DNA of 64,000 bases. Origin: Streptomyces candidus (lineage in GTDB: Bacteria; Actinomycetota; Actinomycetes; Streptomycetales; Streptomycetaceae). Location of the stretch: positions 248,001-312,000 of the forward strand of contig NZ_JACHEM010000008.1 of the NCBI RefSeq assembly GCF_014207445.1. The letters run 5' to 3'. The first letter of the stretch is position 1; every line of letters starts with the position of its first letter. A program made the position numbers and the translations under genes. Under the pieces are notes generated by a model. That model ran no database searches. It saw only the letters and a program-made list of their open reading frames with translations, and was not told the origin of the DNA. This document shows positions 41,979 to 49,760 of the stretch, piece after piece.

Positions 41979-42992
41979 ATGCAGGACGTGTACGACACGC
42001 ACGAGCACGACGCGTACGACCTGATCGTGATGGGGCGCCTCGGCGTGGACCTCTACCCGCTGCGGGCGGGCGTGCCGCTGGACCGAGTGGAGACCTTCGG
42101 CAGGTTCCTCGGCGGGTCGGCGGCGAACGTGGCGGTCGCCGCGGCCCGGCTCGGCCGTCGGACCGCACTCGTCTCCCGTACCGGCGCGGACCCCTTCGGA
42201 ACGTACCTGCGCAGGGAACTGCGGGACTTCGGGGTGGACGCGCGATGGGTGACGCAGGTCGCGGAGTACGCCACTCCGCTCACCTTCTGCGAGATCTTCC
42301 CCCCGGACGACTTCCCCCTGCACTTCTACCGGCGGCCGAAGGCGCCCGACCTGGAGATCCGCCCCGGCGAACAGGACCTCGACGCGATCGCCTCCGCCCG
42401 GATCTTCTGGGCGACGGGCACCGGCCTGTGCGCCCTGCCCAGCAGGGACGCGACCCTGGAGGCACTGACCGCCCGCGGGGGCGCGCGGCACACGGTCTTC
42501 GACCTCGACTGGCGGCCGGCCTTCTGGGAGGGCTCCGGGACGGACCTGCCCCGCCGCCTCTACGCGGAGGCCCTGCGCCGCGCCACGGTTGCCGTCGGAA
42601 ACGTCGAGGAGTGCGAGATCGCCACGGGTGAACGGGAACCCCACGCGGCGGCACGCACGTTGCTCGGGTACGGAGTCGAGCTCGCGGTGGTCAAGCAGGG
42701 GCCGAAGGGAGTGCTGGCCGTCCACCGGGACGGGACCACGGTCGAGGTGCCGCCGCTGCCCGTGGAGGTCCTCAACGGGCTCGGAGCGGGTGACGCGTTC
42801 GGCGGTGCGCTCTGCCACGGGCTGCTGGCCGGCTGGGACCTGCCACGGACGGTCCGCTGGGCGAACGCGGCGGGGGCGATCGTGGCGAGCCGGCTGGCGT
42901 GCTCGTCGGCGATGCCGTACACGGAGGAGATCGAACGGTTCCTGACGGACGACTCGCGAACGGGCGGCTCGCGGACGGACGGCGGCTCCTGA
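41979..42992 (+). CDS. iolC: 5-dehydro-2-deoxygluconokinase (PfkB family)
   Basis: This 337-residue PfkB sugar kinase has the N-terminal signature GGSAANVAVAAARLG and the C-terminal NGLGAGDAFGGAL with the catalytic Asp (about residue 271). YDLIVMGRLGVDLYP at the start is typical for IolC. It phosphorylates 2-deoxy-5-keto-gluconate in inositol breakdown. The last dozen residues (SRTGGSRTDGGS) are part of a short DNA repeat that continues past the stop. It leads the plus-strand inositol operon. Confidence 0.92.
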   Translation: MQDVYDTHEHDAYDLIVMGRLGVDLYPLRAGVPLDRVETFGRFLGGSAANVAVAAARLGRRTALVSRTGADPFGTYLRRELRDFGVDARWVTQVAEYATPLTFCEIFPPDDFPLHFYRRPKAPDLEIRPGEQDLDAIASARIFWATGTGLCALPSRDATLEALTARGGARHTVFDLDWRPAFWEGSGTDLPRRLYAEALRRATVAVGNVEECEIATGEREPHAAARTLLGYGVELAVVKQGPKGVLAVHRDGTTVEVPPLPVEVLNGLGAGDAFGGALCHGLLAGWDLPRTVRWANAAGAIVASRLACSSAMPYTEEIERFLTDDSRTGGSRTDGGS

Positions 42993-43078
42993 CGGCAGGT
43001 TCGGACGGGCGGGTTCGGTCAGGCGGTTGAGACCGGGGCGGCTCCGGGACGGGCGTCACCTGAACGGGCGGTTCCGGA
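42953..43078. repeat. Degenerate ~15-bp repeats across the iolC stop codon
   Basis: Imperfect copies of a CTCGCGGACGGGCGG-like unit run from the last codons of iolC into the spacer before iolB, about eight copies with small indels. They lengthen both the IolC tail and the iolC-iolB spacer. Confidence 0.6.
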
Positions 43079-43114
43079 GGCACAGTTTTCCGACGGAAGG
43101 GCGGGCCAGACCTC

Positions 43115-43930
43115 ATGACGCAGCTCCACGAGACGGCGGGGAGCACGGCGCACGGGCCGTACGCCGTGGACCTCGGGCCGCAGCGGACCGACCGCCTGCG
43201 GCACACGGCACTGCGCGTGCTGGAACTGCCGCCCGGCGGCTCGCACCACCTCTCCACCGGTGAGTACGAGTGGATCGTCGTCCCCCTCACCGGGGGCTGC
43301 AGCGTCCTGGTGGACGGCCTGATCCTCGAACTGCGCGGCAGATCCGGCGTGTTCGACGCGGTCACCGACTTCGGTTACGTCCCGCGCGACGCCCACGCAC
43401 AGATCGCCTCCGCAGCGGGGGGCCGGTTCGCCCTGGCGGGAGCGAAGTGCGAGCGGCGGCTCCCCGCCCGCCACGGCCCCGCTCCGGAGGTGCCCGTCGA
43501 GCGGCGGGGGAGCGGGCGGACGGAGCGCGAGGTGCGGAACTTCGCCGCCGCGGACGTCTTCGAGTGCGACCGCCTGATCGCGGTCGAGGTGATCACACCC
43601 GGCGGGAACTGGTCCTCGTACCCGCCGCACAAGCACGACCAGTACGTACCGGGCGAGGAGTCGGAACTGGAGGAGATCTACCACTACGAGATCGCCGGGG
43701 GACCGGGCGGTGTGGGGTACCAGCGGGTCTCCCCCTCGCGGGAGGGCGGGGCGGACCTGCTCGCCGAGGTCCGTTCGGGCGACACGGTGCTGGTGCCGGA
43801 CGGGTGGCACGGCCCGTCGATCGCGGCACCGGGACACGCCATGTACTACCTGAACGTCATGGCAGGCCCCGACCCCCACCGCGAATGGAACATCCGCTTC
43901 CACCCCCACCACCAACCACCCCCCACCTGA
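43115..43930 (+). CDS. iolB: 5-deoxy-glucuronate isomerase
   Basis: This 271-residue cupin enzyme converts 5-deoxy-glucuronate to 2-deoxy-5-keto-gluconate. The C-terminal cupin has WSSYPPHKHD and EEIYHYEIAGGPG (metal-binding His and Glu), then VLVPDGWHGPSIAAPGH. The N-terminal cupin half is degenerate, as usual. It sits between iolC and iolD, in the order expected for an inositol operon. Confidence 0.92.
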   Translation: MTQLHETAGSTAHGPYAVDLGPQRTDRLRHTALRVLELPPGGSHHLSTGEYEWIVVPLTGGCSVLVDGLILELRGRSGVFDAVTDFGYVPRDAHAQIASAAGGRFALAGAKCERRLPARHGPAPEVPVERRGSGRTEREVRNFAAADVFECDRLIAVEVITPGGNWSSYPPHKHDQYVPGEESELEEIYHYEIAGGPGGVGYQRVSPSREGGADLLAEVRSGDTVLVPDGWHGPSIAAPGHAMYYLNVMAGPDPHREWNIRFHPHHQPPPT

Positions 43931-43955
43931 CCCCCACCCCTCCCGAGGAGGACCC

Positions 43956-46016
43956 ATGCCCCCCTCACCCCCCACCCGCCACCTCACCACCGCCCAAGCC
44001 CTCCTCACCTTCCTCGCCCACCAGCACACCGAGCACCACGGCATCCGCCATCGCCTCATCGCCGCCACCTGGGGCATCTTCGGCCACGGCAACGTGGCGG
44101 GCCTCGGCCAGGCCCTCACCGAGTGCCGCACCACTCCCGCCCCCGGCCGCCTCCCCGGCCCCGGCATCCCGGGCCACACGCCCGCCTCCCTCACGAGCAC
44201 CCCCGCCCCGCCCGGGACCCCCGCCACAGCCACGCCCGCCCCGGCCCCCGCCCCGACCCCCGCCCCCGGCACCATGCCCTTCCTCCAGGGCCGCAACGAG
44301 CAGGCCATGGTGCACGCCGCGACCGCCTACGCCCGCCAGTCCCGCCGCCTCTCCGCCCACGCCGTCACCACCTCCATCGGTCCCGGCGCCACCAACCTCG
44401 TCACCGGCGCGGCGCTGGCCACCGTCAACCGTCTGCCGGTCCTCCTCCTGCCGGGCGACGGCTTCGCCGCACGTCCCGCCGACCCCGTCCTGCAGCAGCT
44501 CGAAGTCCCGTACGCGGGCGACGTCTCCGTCAACGACTGCCTGCGGCCCGTGTCGAAGTACTTCGACCGCATCACCCGCCCCGAGGCCCTCGTCCCGGCG
44601 GCGCTCGCCGCGATGCGCGTCCTGGCCGACCCGGCGGAGACCGGTGCCGTGACGCTGGCGCTGCCCCAGGACGTACAGGTGCAGGCGTACGACTGGCCGG
44701 AGGAGTTCTTCGTGGACCGGGTGTGGCGGGTGCGCTCCCAGGAGCCGGACCAGCGCGACCTGTTCGACGCGGTGCGGGCGATCGGGAGCGCCCGCCGTCC
44801 CCTCCTCGTCGCGGGCGGCGGCGTCCACCACAGCGGCGCCGAGAGCGCCCTCGCGCACTTCGCCGACCGCACCGGCATCCCGGTCGCCTCCACCCAGTCG
44901 GGCAAGGGCTCCCTTCCGTACGACCACCCCGCCGACCTCGGCGGCATCGGCCACACCGGCACCGCCGCCGCGAACCGGATCGCCCGTACCGCGGACCTGG
45001 TGATCGGCGTCGGCACCCGGTGGACCGACTTCACGACCGCCTCCCGCACCCTCTTCCAGAACCCCGGAGTCCGCTTCCTCAACGTCAACGTCACCGGCTC
45101 CGACGCCCACAAGATGGGCGGCCTCGCCCTGGTGGGGGACGCCGGCCGCAGCCTCCTGGCGCTGGCCGCCGCCCTCCGGGACCGTACGGACGACCACGAG
45201 GGCGGCGGCCCCGCCGCATACCGCGTCGAGCCCGCCTACGAGGCCGAGTACCGCGCCGCGAAAGAGGGTTGGGAGCGGCGGGTCACCGCCGCGTACGCCG
45301 CCCCGGACGAGAAGGCCCGCCCCACCCAGGCCCAGGTCCTCGGCGTACTCGACACCCTGGTCACCGACGAGGACATCCTGATCAACGCCGCCGGGTCCCT
45401 CCCCGGCGACCTCCACAAACTGTGGCGCACCCGCGCCGCCGACCAGTACCACGTCGAGTACGGCTACTCCTGCATGGGTTACGAGATCCCGGCCGCCGTC
45501 GGCGTCCAGCTCGCCGCGCCGGGACGGCCCGTCTGGGCGCTGGTCGGCGACGGAACGTACCTGATGAACCCGACCGAGATCGTCACCGCCGTGCAGGAGC
45601 GGCTGCCCATCAAGGTGGTGATCCTGGACAACCACGGGTATGCCTCCATCGGCGGCCTCTCCGAGGCCGTCGGCGGCGAGCGGTTCGGTACGGACTACCG
45701 CTTCCGCGCCCCGGACGGCTCGTACACGGGGGATCCGCTGCCGCTCGACCTGGCAGCCAACGCCGCCTCCCTCGGAATGCGGACCCTGCGCGTCCGTACC
45801 GTCGCTGACCTGCGGGAAGCCCTCAAGGAGGCGCGGGAGAGCACCGTGCCCACATGTGTCTACGCCGAGACCGAAACCCCCGACACAGTGTCGGGCCCCC
45901 CGGCGGCGGACGCGTGGTGGGATGTTCCCGTGGCCGAGACCGCGACCCGCCCGTCGGCTGCCCGGGCACGCGAAGAGTACGACCGGCACGTCGCAGCCCG
46001 GCGCCACCACCTTTGA
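43956..46016 (+). CDS. iolD: 3D-(3,5/4)-trihydroxycyclohexane-1,2-dione acylhydrolase (TPP enzyme)
   Basis: This 686-residue thiamine-diphosphate enzyme opens the inositol ring. The N-terminal TPP domain has TWGIFGHGNVAGLGQAL and RNEQAMVHAATAYARQ. The C-terminal domain has the TPP motif GDGTYLMN ending LDNHG (about residues 531-561) and EYGYSCMGYEIPAAVG. Between residues 57 and 107 there is an extra Pro/Ala/Thr-rich stretch interrupting the usual short connection; without it the length would match typical IolD. AGGAGG precedes the ATG. The gene is followed closely by mmsA. Confidence 0.93.
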   Translation: MPPSPPTRHLTTAQALLTFLAHQHTEHHGIRHRLIAATWGIFGHGNVAGLGQALTECRTTPAPGRLPGPGIPGHTPASLTSTPAPPGTPATATPAPAPAPTPAPGTMPFLQGRNEQAMVHAATAYARQSRRLSAHAVTTSIGPGATNLVTGAALATVNRLPVLLLPGDGFAARPADPVLQQLEVPYAGDVSVNDCLRPVSKYFDRITRPEALVPAALAAMRVLADPAETGAVTLALPQDVQVQAYDWPEEFFVDRVWRVRSQEPDQRDLFDAVRAIGSARRPLLVAGGGVHHSGAESALAHFADRTGIPVASTQSGKGSLPYDHPADLGGIGHTGTAAANRIARTADLVIGVGTRWTDFTTASRTLFQNPGVRFLNVNVTGSDAHKMGGLALVGDAGRSLLALAAALRDRTDDHEGGGPAAYRVEPAYEAEYRAAKEGWERRVTAAYAAPDEKARPTQAQVLGVLDTLVTDEDILINAAGSLPGDLHKLWRTRAADQYHVEYGYSCMGYEIPAAVGVQLAAPGRPVWALVGDGTYLMNPTEIVTAVQERLPIKVVILDNHGYASIGGLSEAVGGERFGTDYRFRAPDGSYTGDPLPLDLAANAASLGMRTLRVRTVADLREALKEARESTVPTCVYAETETPDTVSGPPAADAWWDVPVAETATRPSAARAREEYDRHVAARRHHL

Positions 46017-46029
46017 AGGAGTGCAGTTC

Positions 46030-47529
46030 ATGAAGACCGTCAACCACTGGATCGGTGGCAAGACCGTCGAAGGTGCGTCGGGCAACTGGGGCCCCGTCAC
46101 CGACCCGGCCACCGGCGCCGCCGAGACCCGTGTCGCCCTCGCCTCCGTGGACGAGGTCGACGCGGCCGTCGCCGCCGCGAAGGACGCCTTCGCGTCGTGG
46201 GGCACGTCCTCCCTCTCCACCCGCACCTCGATCCTCTTCCGCTACCGCGCGCTCCTCGACGCGCACCGCGACGAGATCGCCGCCCTGATCACCTCCGAGC
46301 ACGGCAAGGTGCACTCGGACGCGCTGGGCGAGGTGGCGCGTGGCCTGGAGATCGTCGAGCTGGCGTGCGGCATCACCACGCAGCTCAAGGGCGAGCTGTC
46401 CACCCAGGTCTCCCACCGGGTGGACGTCTCCTCGATCCGCCAGGCGCTCGGCGTCGTCGCGGGCATCACGCCGTTCAACTTCCCGGCGATGGTGCCGATG
46501 TGGATGTTCCCGATCGCCATCGCGTGCGGCAACACCTTCGTGCTGAAGCCCTCCGAGAAGGACCCCTCCACCTCGCTGCGGCTCGCCGAGCTCGCCACCG
46601 AGGCCGGTCTCCCGGACGGCGTGCTGAACGTCGTCAACGGTGACAAGGTCGCCGTCGACCGCCTGCTGGAGCACCCGGACGTCGCCGCCGTCTCCTTCGT
46701 CGGCTCCACCCCGATCGCCCGGCACATCTACGTGACCGCCACCGCCAACGGCAAGCGCGTCCAGGCCCTCGGCGGCGCCAAGAACCACATGCTGGTCCTC
46801 CCGGACGCCGACCTCGACGCCGCCGCCGACGCCGCCGTTTCCGCCGCGTACGGTTCGGCCGGCGAGCGCTGCATGGCGATCTCGGCGGTCGTGGCCGTCG
46901 GGTCCATCGGCGACGAGCTCGTCTCGAAGATCGTCGAGCGCGCACAGAAGATCAAGATCGGTCCGGGCAACGACCCGGCGTCCGAGATGGGCCCGCTGAT
47001 CACCGCCGCCCACCGCGACAAGGTCGCCTCCTACGTCACCGGCGCCGCCGCACAGGGCTCCAAGGTCGTTCTCGACGGCACCGGTTACACCGTCGAGGGC
47101 CACGAGAACGGCCACTGGATCGGCCTGTCCCTCCTGGACCACGTCCCGACGGACTCCGACGCCTACCGCGACGAGATCTTCGGCCCGGTGCTGTGCGTGC
47201 TGCGCGTCGACACGTACGAGGAGGGTGTCGCCCTCATGAACGCGTCCCCGTTCGGCAACGGCACCGCGATCTTCACCCGCGACGGCGGCGCCGCCCGCCG
47301 CTTCCAGCTGGAGATCGAGGCCGGCATGGTCGGCGTCAACGTGCCGATCCCGGTGCCCGTGGGCTACCACTCGTTCGGCGGGTGGAAGGACAGCCTCTTC
47401 GGCGACCACCACATCTACGGCACCGACGGCATCCACTTCTACACCCGCGGCAAGGTCACCACGACCCGCTGGCCGGACCCGGCCGACACCCCCACGGGCG
47501 TGGACCTCGGCTTCCCCCGCAACAACTAG
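46030..47529 (+). CDS. mmsA: Methylmalonate-semialdehyde dehydrogenase (CoA-acylating)
   Basis: This 499-residue aldehyde dehydrogenase converts malonate or methylmalonate semialdehyde to acetyl- or propionyl-CoA, the last step of inositol and valine degradation. It has TPFNFPAMVPMWMFPIA, GGAKNHMLVLPDAD and the catalytic Cys in SAGERCMAIS (about residue 280). The absence of the general-base Glu is typical for CoA-dependent members (Asn-His in GGAKNHM). The ATG at 46030 is preceded by GAAGGAG, which overlaps the iolD stop. Confidence 0.93.
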   Translation: MKTVNHWIGGKTVEGASGNWGPVTDPATGAAETRVALASVDEVDAAVAAAKDAFASWGTSSLSTRTSILFRYRALLDAHRDEIAALITSEHGKVHSDALGEVARGLEIVELACGITTQLKGELSTQVSHRVDVSSIRQALGVVAGITPFNFPAMVPMWMFPIAIACGNTFVLKPSEKDPSTSLRLAELATEAGLPDGVLNVVNGDKVAVDRLLEHPDVAAVSFVGSTPIARHIYVTATANGKRVQALGGAKNHMLVLPDADLDAAADAAVSAAYGSAGERCMAISAVVAVGSIGDELVSKIVERAQKIKIGPGNDPASEMGPLITAAHRDKVASYVTGAAAQGSKVVLDGTGYTVEGHENGHWIGLSLLDHVPTDSDAYRDEIFGPVLCVLRVDTYEEGVALMNASPFGNGTAIFTRDGGAARRFQLEIEAGMVGVNVPIPVPVGYHSFGGWKDSLFGDHHIYGTDGIHFYTRGKVTTTRWPDPADTPTGVDLGFPRNN

Positions 47530-47636
47530 CCCGGCTTCCCCCGCGCCGCTCGGCCCCGCCGATCGCGTGACGACCAGCCGCCCGGCCGCCCGGCAGGGTC
47601 CTCTGGCGTCCCCCGCGCCGGACCTGCCGCTTCCTG

Positions 47637-47680
47637 CCGCGGCCCGCCCCGGTGACCTCACCCTCCGGCGCGGGCCGCGG
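47637..47680. terminator. Hairpin between mmsA and the deacetylase gene
   Basis: CCGCGGCCCG pairs with CGGGCCGCGG across a 24-base loop that can itself fold. It lies between convergent genes and is followed by TGCCTCTTTGG on the plus strand. Confidence 0.65.
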
Positions 47681-47703
47681 TGCCTCTTTGGAGGCGCGCC
47701 GCG

Positions 47704-48411
47704 TCACGCGTGCCGGTACACGGCCCCCGGCGCCGGCTTCCGCGGTGCGAACAGCCGCTCCAGCGACACCAGGCGGAAGCCCCGCTCCCGTAGGCCGCCC
47801 ACGATCGCCGGCAGTGCGGCGGCCGTCCCTGCGTGAAGGTCGTTCAGCTGGATGATCCCGCCCGGTTCCGCGGACCTCAGGACGCGTTCCGCGATCACTT
47901 GCGGGTCGTGCTCGCGCCGGTCCGCGGTCGCCGAGTTCCACAGGATCTGGGCGAGCCCGAGTTCCCGGCAGAGCGCCGCCACGTTCCTGTCGGTGCGCCC
48001 CCGCGGCGGGCGCATCAGGGTCGGCGGGCGGTCCGTCAGCCGGGCGAGGACGTCCTGCGTCTGCGCCAGTTGCCGCCGTGCCTCCCTGGGCGGCACCTCG
48101 TTCAGCCGCGGACCGGTCCACGAGTGGTTGCCGACCTCGTGGCCCTCCGCAGCAATCCGCCGCACCAGGTCCGGGTGCTTGTGCACCGGTCCCTTCCCGA
48201 CCAGGAAGAACGCCGCCGGTACGTGCCTGTCCTCCAGGACGTCCAGCAGAGCGCCGGTGGACGGGCCGGGACCGCCGTCGAAGGTCAGCGCCACGCACCT
48301 GGCCGTCCGGCAGTCGACGGGGCCGCCGTCCGGGCCGTTCGCGATGCCGGTCAGCAGGGCGGCGGCGACCAGTGCGCAGACGGCGATCACAGAACGGCGG
48401 CGTTTCGTCAC
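47704..48411 (-). CDS. Exported polysaccharide-deacetylase homologue lacking metal ligands
   Basis: This 235-residue protein has an N-terminal signal anchor (VIAVCALVAAALLTGIA) and a NodB-type barrel. Motif 1 reads TFDGGP, so the metal-binding second Asp is Gly. Motif 2 reads NHSWTGP, so the second metal His is also Gly. Motif 3 is present as RPPRG, and motif 5 as QLNDLHAG. With two of the three metal ligands missing, deacetylase activity is doubtful, and a binding or regulatory role is possible. The TFDGGP form alone is common in Streptomyces, as far as I recall. It starts with GTG at 48411. Confidence 0.82.
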   Translation of the reverse strand: MTKRRRSVIAVCALVAAALLTGIANGPDGGPVDCRTARCVALTFDGGPGPSTGALLDVLEDRHVPAAFFLVGKGPVHKHPDLVRRIAAEGHEVGNHSWTGPRLNEVPPREARRQLAQTQDVLARLTDRPPTLMRPPRGRTDRNVAALCRELGLAQILWNSATADRREHDPQVIAERVLRSAEPGGIIQLNDLHAGTAAALPAIVGGLRERGFRLVSLERLFAPRKPAPGAVYRHA

Positions 48412-48479
48412 CGCACACGGGTTCCAGCGGCGGGCGTCCGCGCAAACGCCACGCCGCCGCAGGTCACCCGGTCAGCCCG

Positions 48480-49328
48480 TCAACGCGATGCTGACGCCTC
48501 GTCAACCTGTGGTGCGGTGCCGCGCGTGCCGATGACGACCGTCGCCCCCAGCTCCTCGTCGGTGGCGACCCGGGCCGCCAGGCCGCCCCGTACCATCGCC
48601 GCGGCCGTACGGTCCGCCTGCCGCTCGCTCGTCTCGATCAGCAGGCTCCCCCCGGGCGCCAGCCAGCGCGCGGCCCCCGCCGTCACCCGGCGCTGCACGT
48701 CGAGCCCGTCGGCCCCGCCGTCCAGGGCGACCAGCGGCTCGTACTCCCGCGCCTCGGACGGCAGCAGGCCGATGTCGTCCGTCGGTACGTAGGGGGCGTT
48801 GGCCACCAGGACGTCGACGCGCCCCCGCAGGCCGGCCGGCAACGGCGCGTACAGGTCCCCCTCGTACACCGAACCGCCCGCCGCCACGTTCCGCCGGGCG
48901 CAGCGCACCGCCGCGGGCTCCACGTCGGCGGCGTGCACCTCGGCGTCCGCGACCTCCGCGCCCACCACCACGGCCACCGCACCCGTCCCGCAGCACAGGT
49001 CGAGCACCACCGGTGCTTCGAGGGCGGCGGCGAGGGCGACGGCGGTACGGGCGAGGAACGCGGTGCGGGGCCGGGGAACGAACACCCCCGCGTCGACGGC
49101 GATCCGTCGCCCGCAGAACTCCGCCCAGCCCAGTACGTGTTCCAGCGGCAGCCCGTCCACGCGGCGCCGCACCATGGCGGCCAGCTCGCGGTCCGTGCGG
49201 GCGGTGGCGAACAGCAACCGCGCCTCGTCCTCCGCGAACACACAGCCGGCGCGGCGGAGCCGGCCGACGACGGCGTCGGGGGAGAGGGCGGAGGGGAAAG
49301 CGGGGGAAACAGCCAAGGACAGCGACAT
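48480..49328 (-). CDS. PrmC/HemK-related N5-glutamine methyltransferase
   Basis: This 282-residue SAM methyltransferase has LEHVLGWAEFCGRRIAVD and FVPRPRTAFLA in the N-terminal region, SAM motif I VLDLCCGTGAVAV, and the substrate motif VANAPYVPTDDI where PrmC has Asn-Pro-Pro-Tyr. It belongs to the PrmC-related group of actinomycetes rather than to PrmC itself. The target, probably the amide of a glutamine, is not known. It is transcribed on the minus strand, divergent from the hydrolase-ABC fusion gene. Confidence 0.82.
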   Translation of the reverse strand: MSLSLAVSPAFPSALSPDAVVGRLRRAGCVFAEDEARLLFATARTDRELAAMVRRRVDGLPLEHVLGWAEFCGRRIAVDAGVFVPRPRTAFLARTAVALAAALEAPVVLDLCCGTGAVAVVVGAEVADAEVHAADVEPAAVRCARRNVAAGGSVYEGDLYAPLPAGLRGRVDVLVANAPYVPTDDIGLLPSEAREYEPLVALDGGADGLDVQRRVTAGAARWLAPGGSLLIETSERQADRTAAAMVRGGLAARVATDEELGATVVIGTRGTAPQVDEASASR

Positions 49329-49760
49329 CAGAGAGCCTTTCGGTACGACCGAGGGCGCTCTCCGGATCCGTGACGACTACGGAAGAGCCGTACGACCGTG
49401 AGGCGAGAGCACCCGACCTGCGACAGCGGTAATGGGTCCCACCTCCTTGGTCCGGGCCCGCACGAACCGCGGGCACCTGTCGCCCGCACGAGCGGCGGAC
49501 GATTCGCGCAAGACCATACCCGAGCAGGTCAGACCCGTACAGGGGCTTCTCCGGTGCGAACAGCGGCGGTGCGAGACCCGCTCGACCGCCACCCGCCGGC
49601 GCGGAACGGGCGCCGACCCGCCCGGGACCGCCCGGGACCGTCCGGCACGTCGGCGTACAGCGGCTGCGGTACGCCGGGCGCCGCGCCTACTCCCGTGGGA
49701 GGGCACCGGTTCCCCCGGGCGGCAGCCCGGACGTGCCGGCCGCACGCATAGGGTCGGAGC
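49329..49760. other. Divergent intergenic region upstream of the hydrolase-ABC fusion
   Basis: About 430 bases hold no convincing gene. GTACGACCG occurs twice (49343 and 49390), near the methyltransferase start. A Shine-Dalgarno-like AAGGAGGTGGG lies on the minus strand at 49438-49448 but leads into no recognisable frame. Promoters for both genes must lie here. Confidence 0.45.

Noticed and set aside
49377..49500. Possible leader peptide on the minus strand behind AAGGAGGTGGG
   Set aside because: The Shine-Dalgarno-like word has no start codon at suitable distance, and the only open frame has no recognisable or conserved character.
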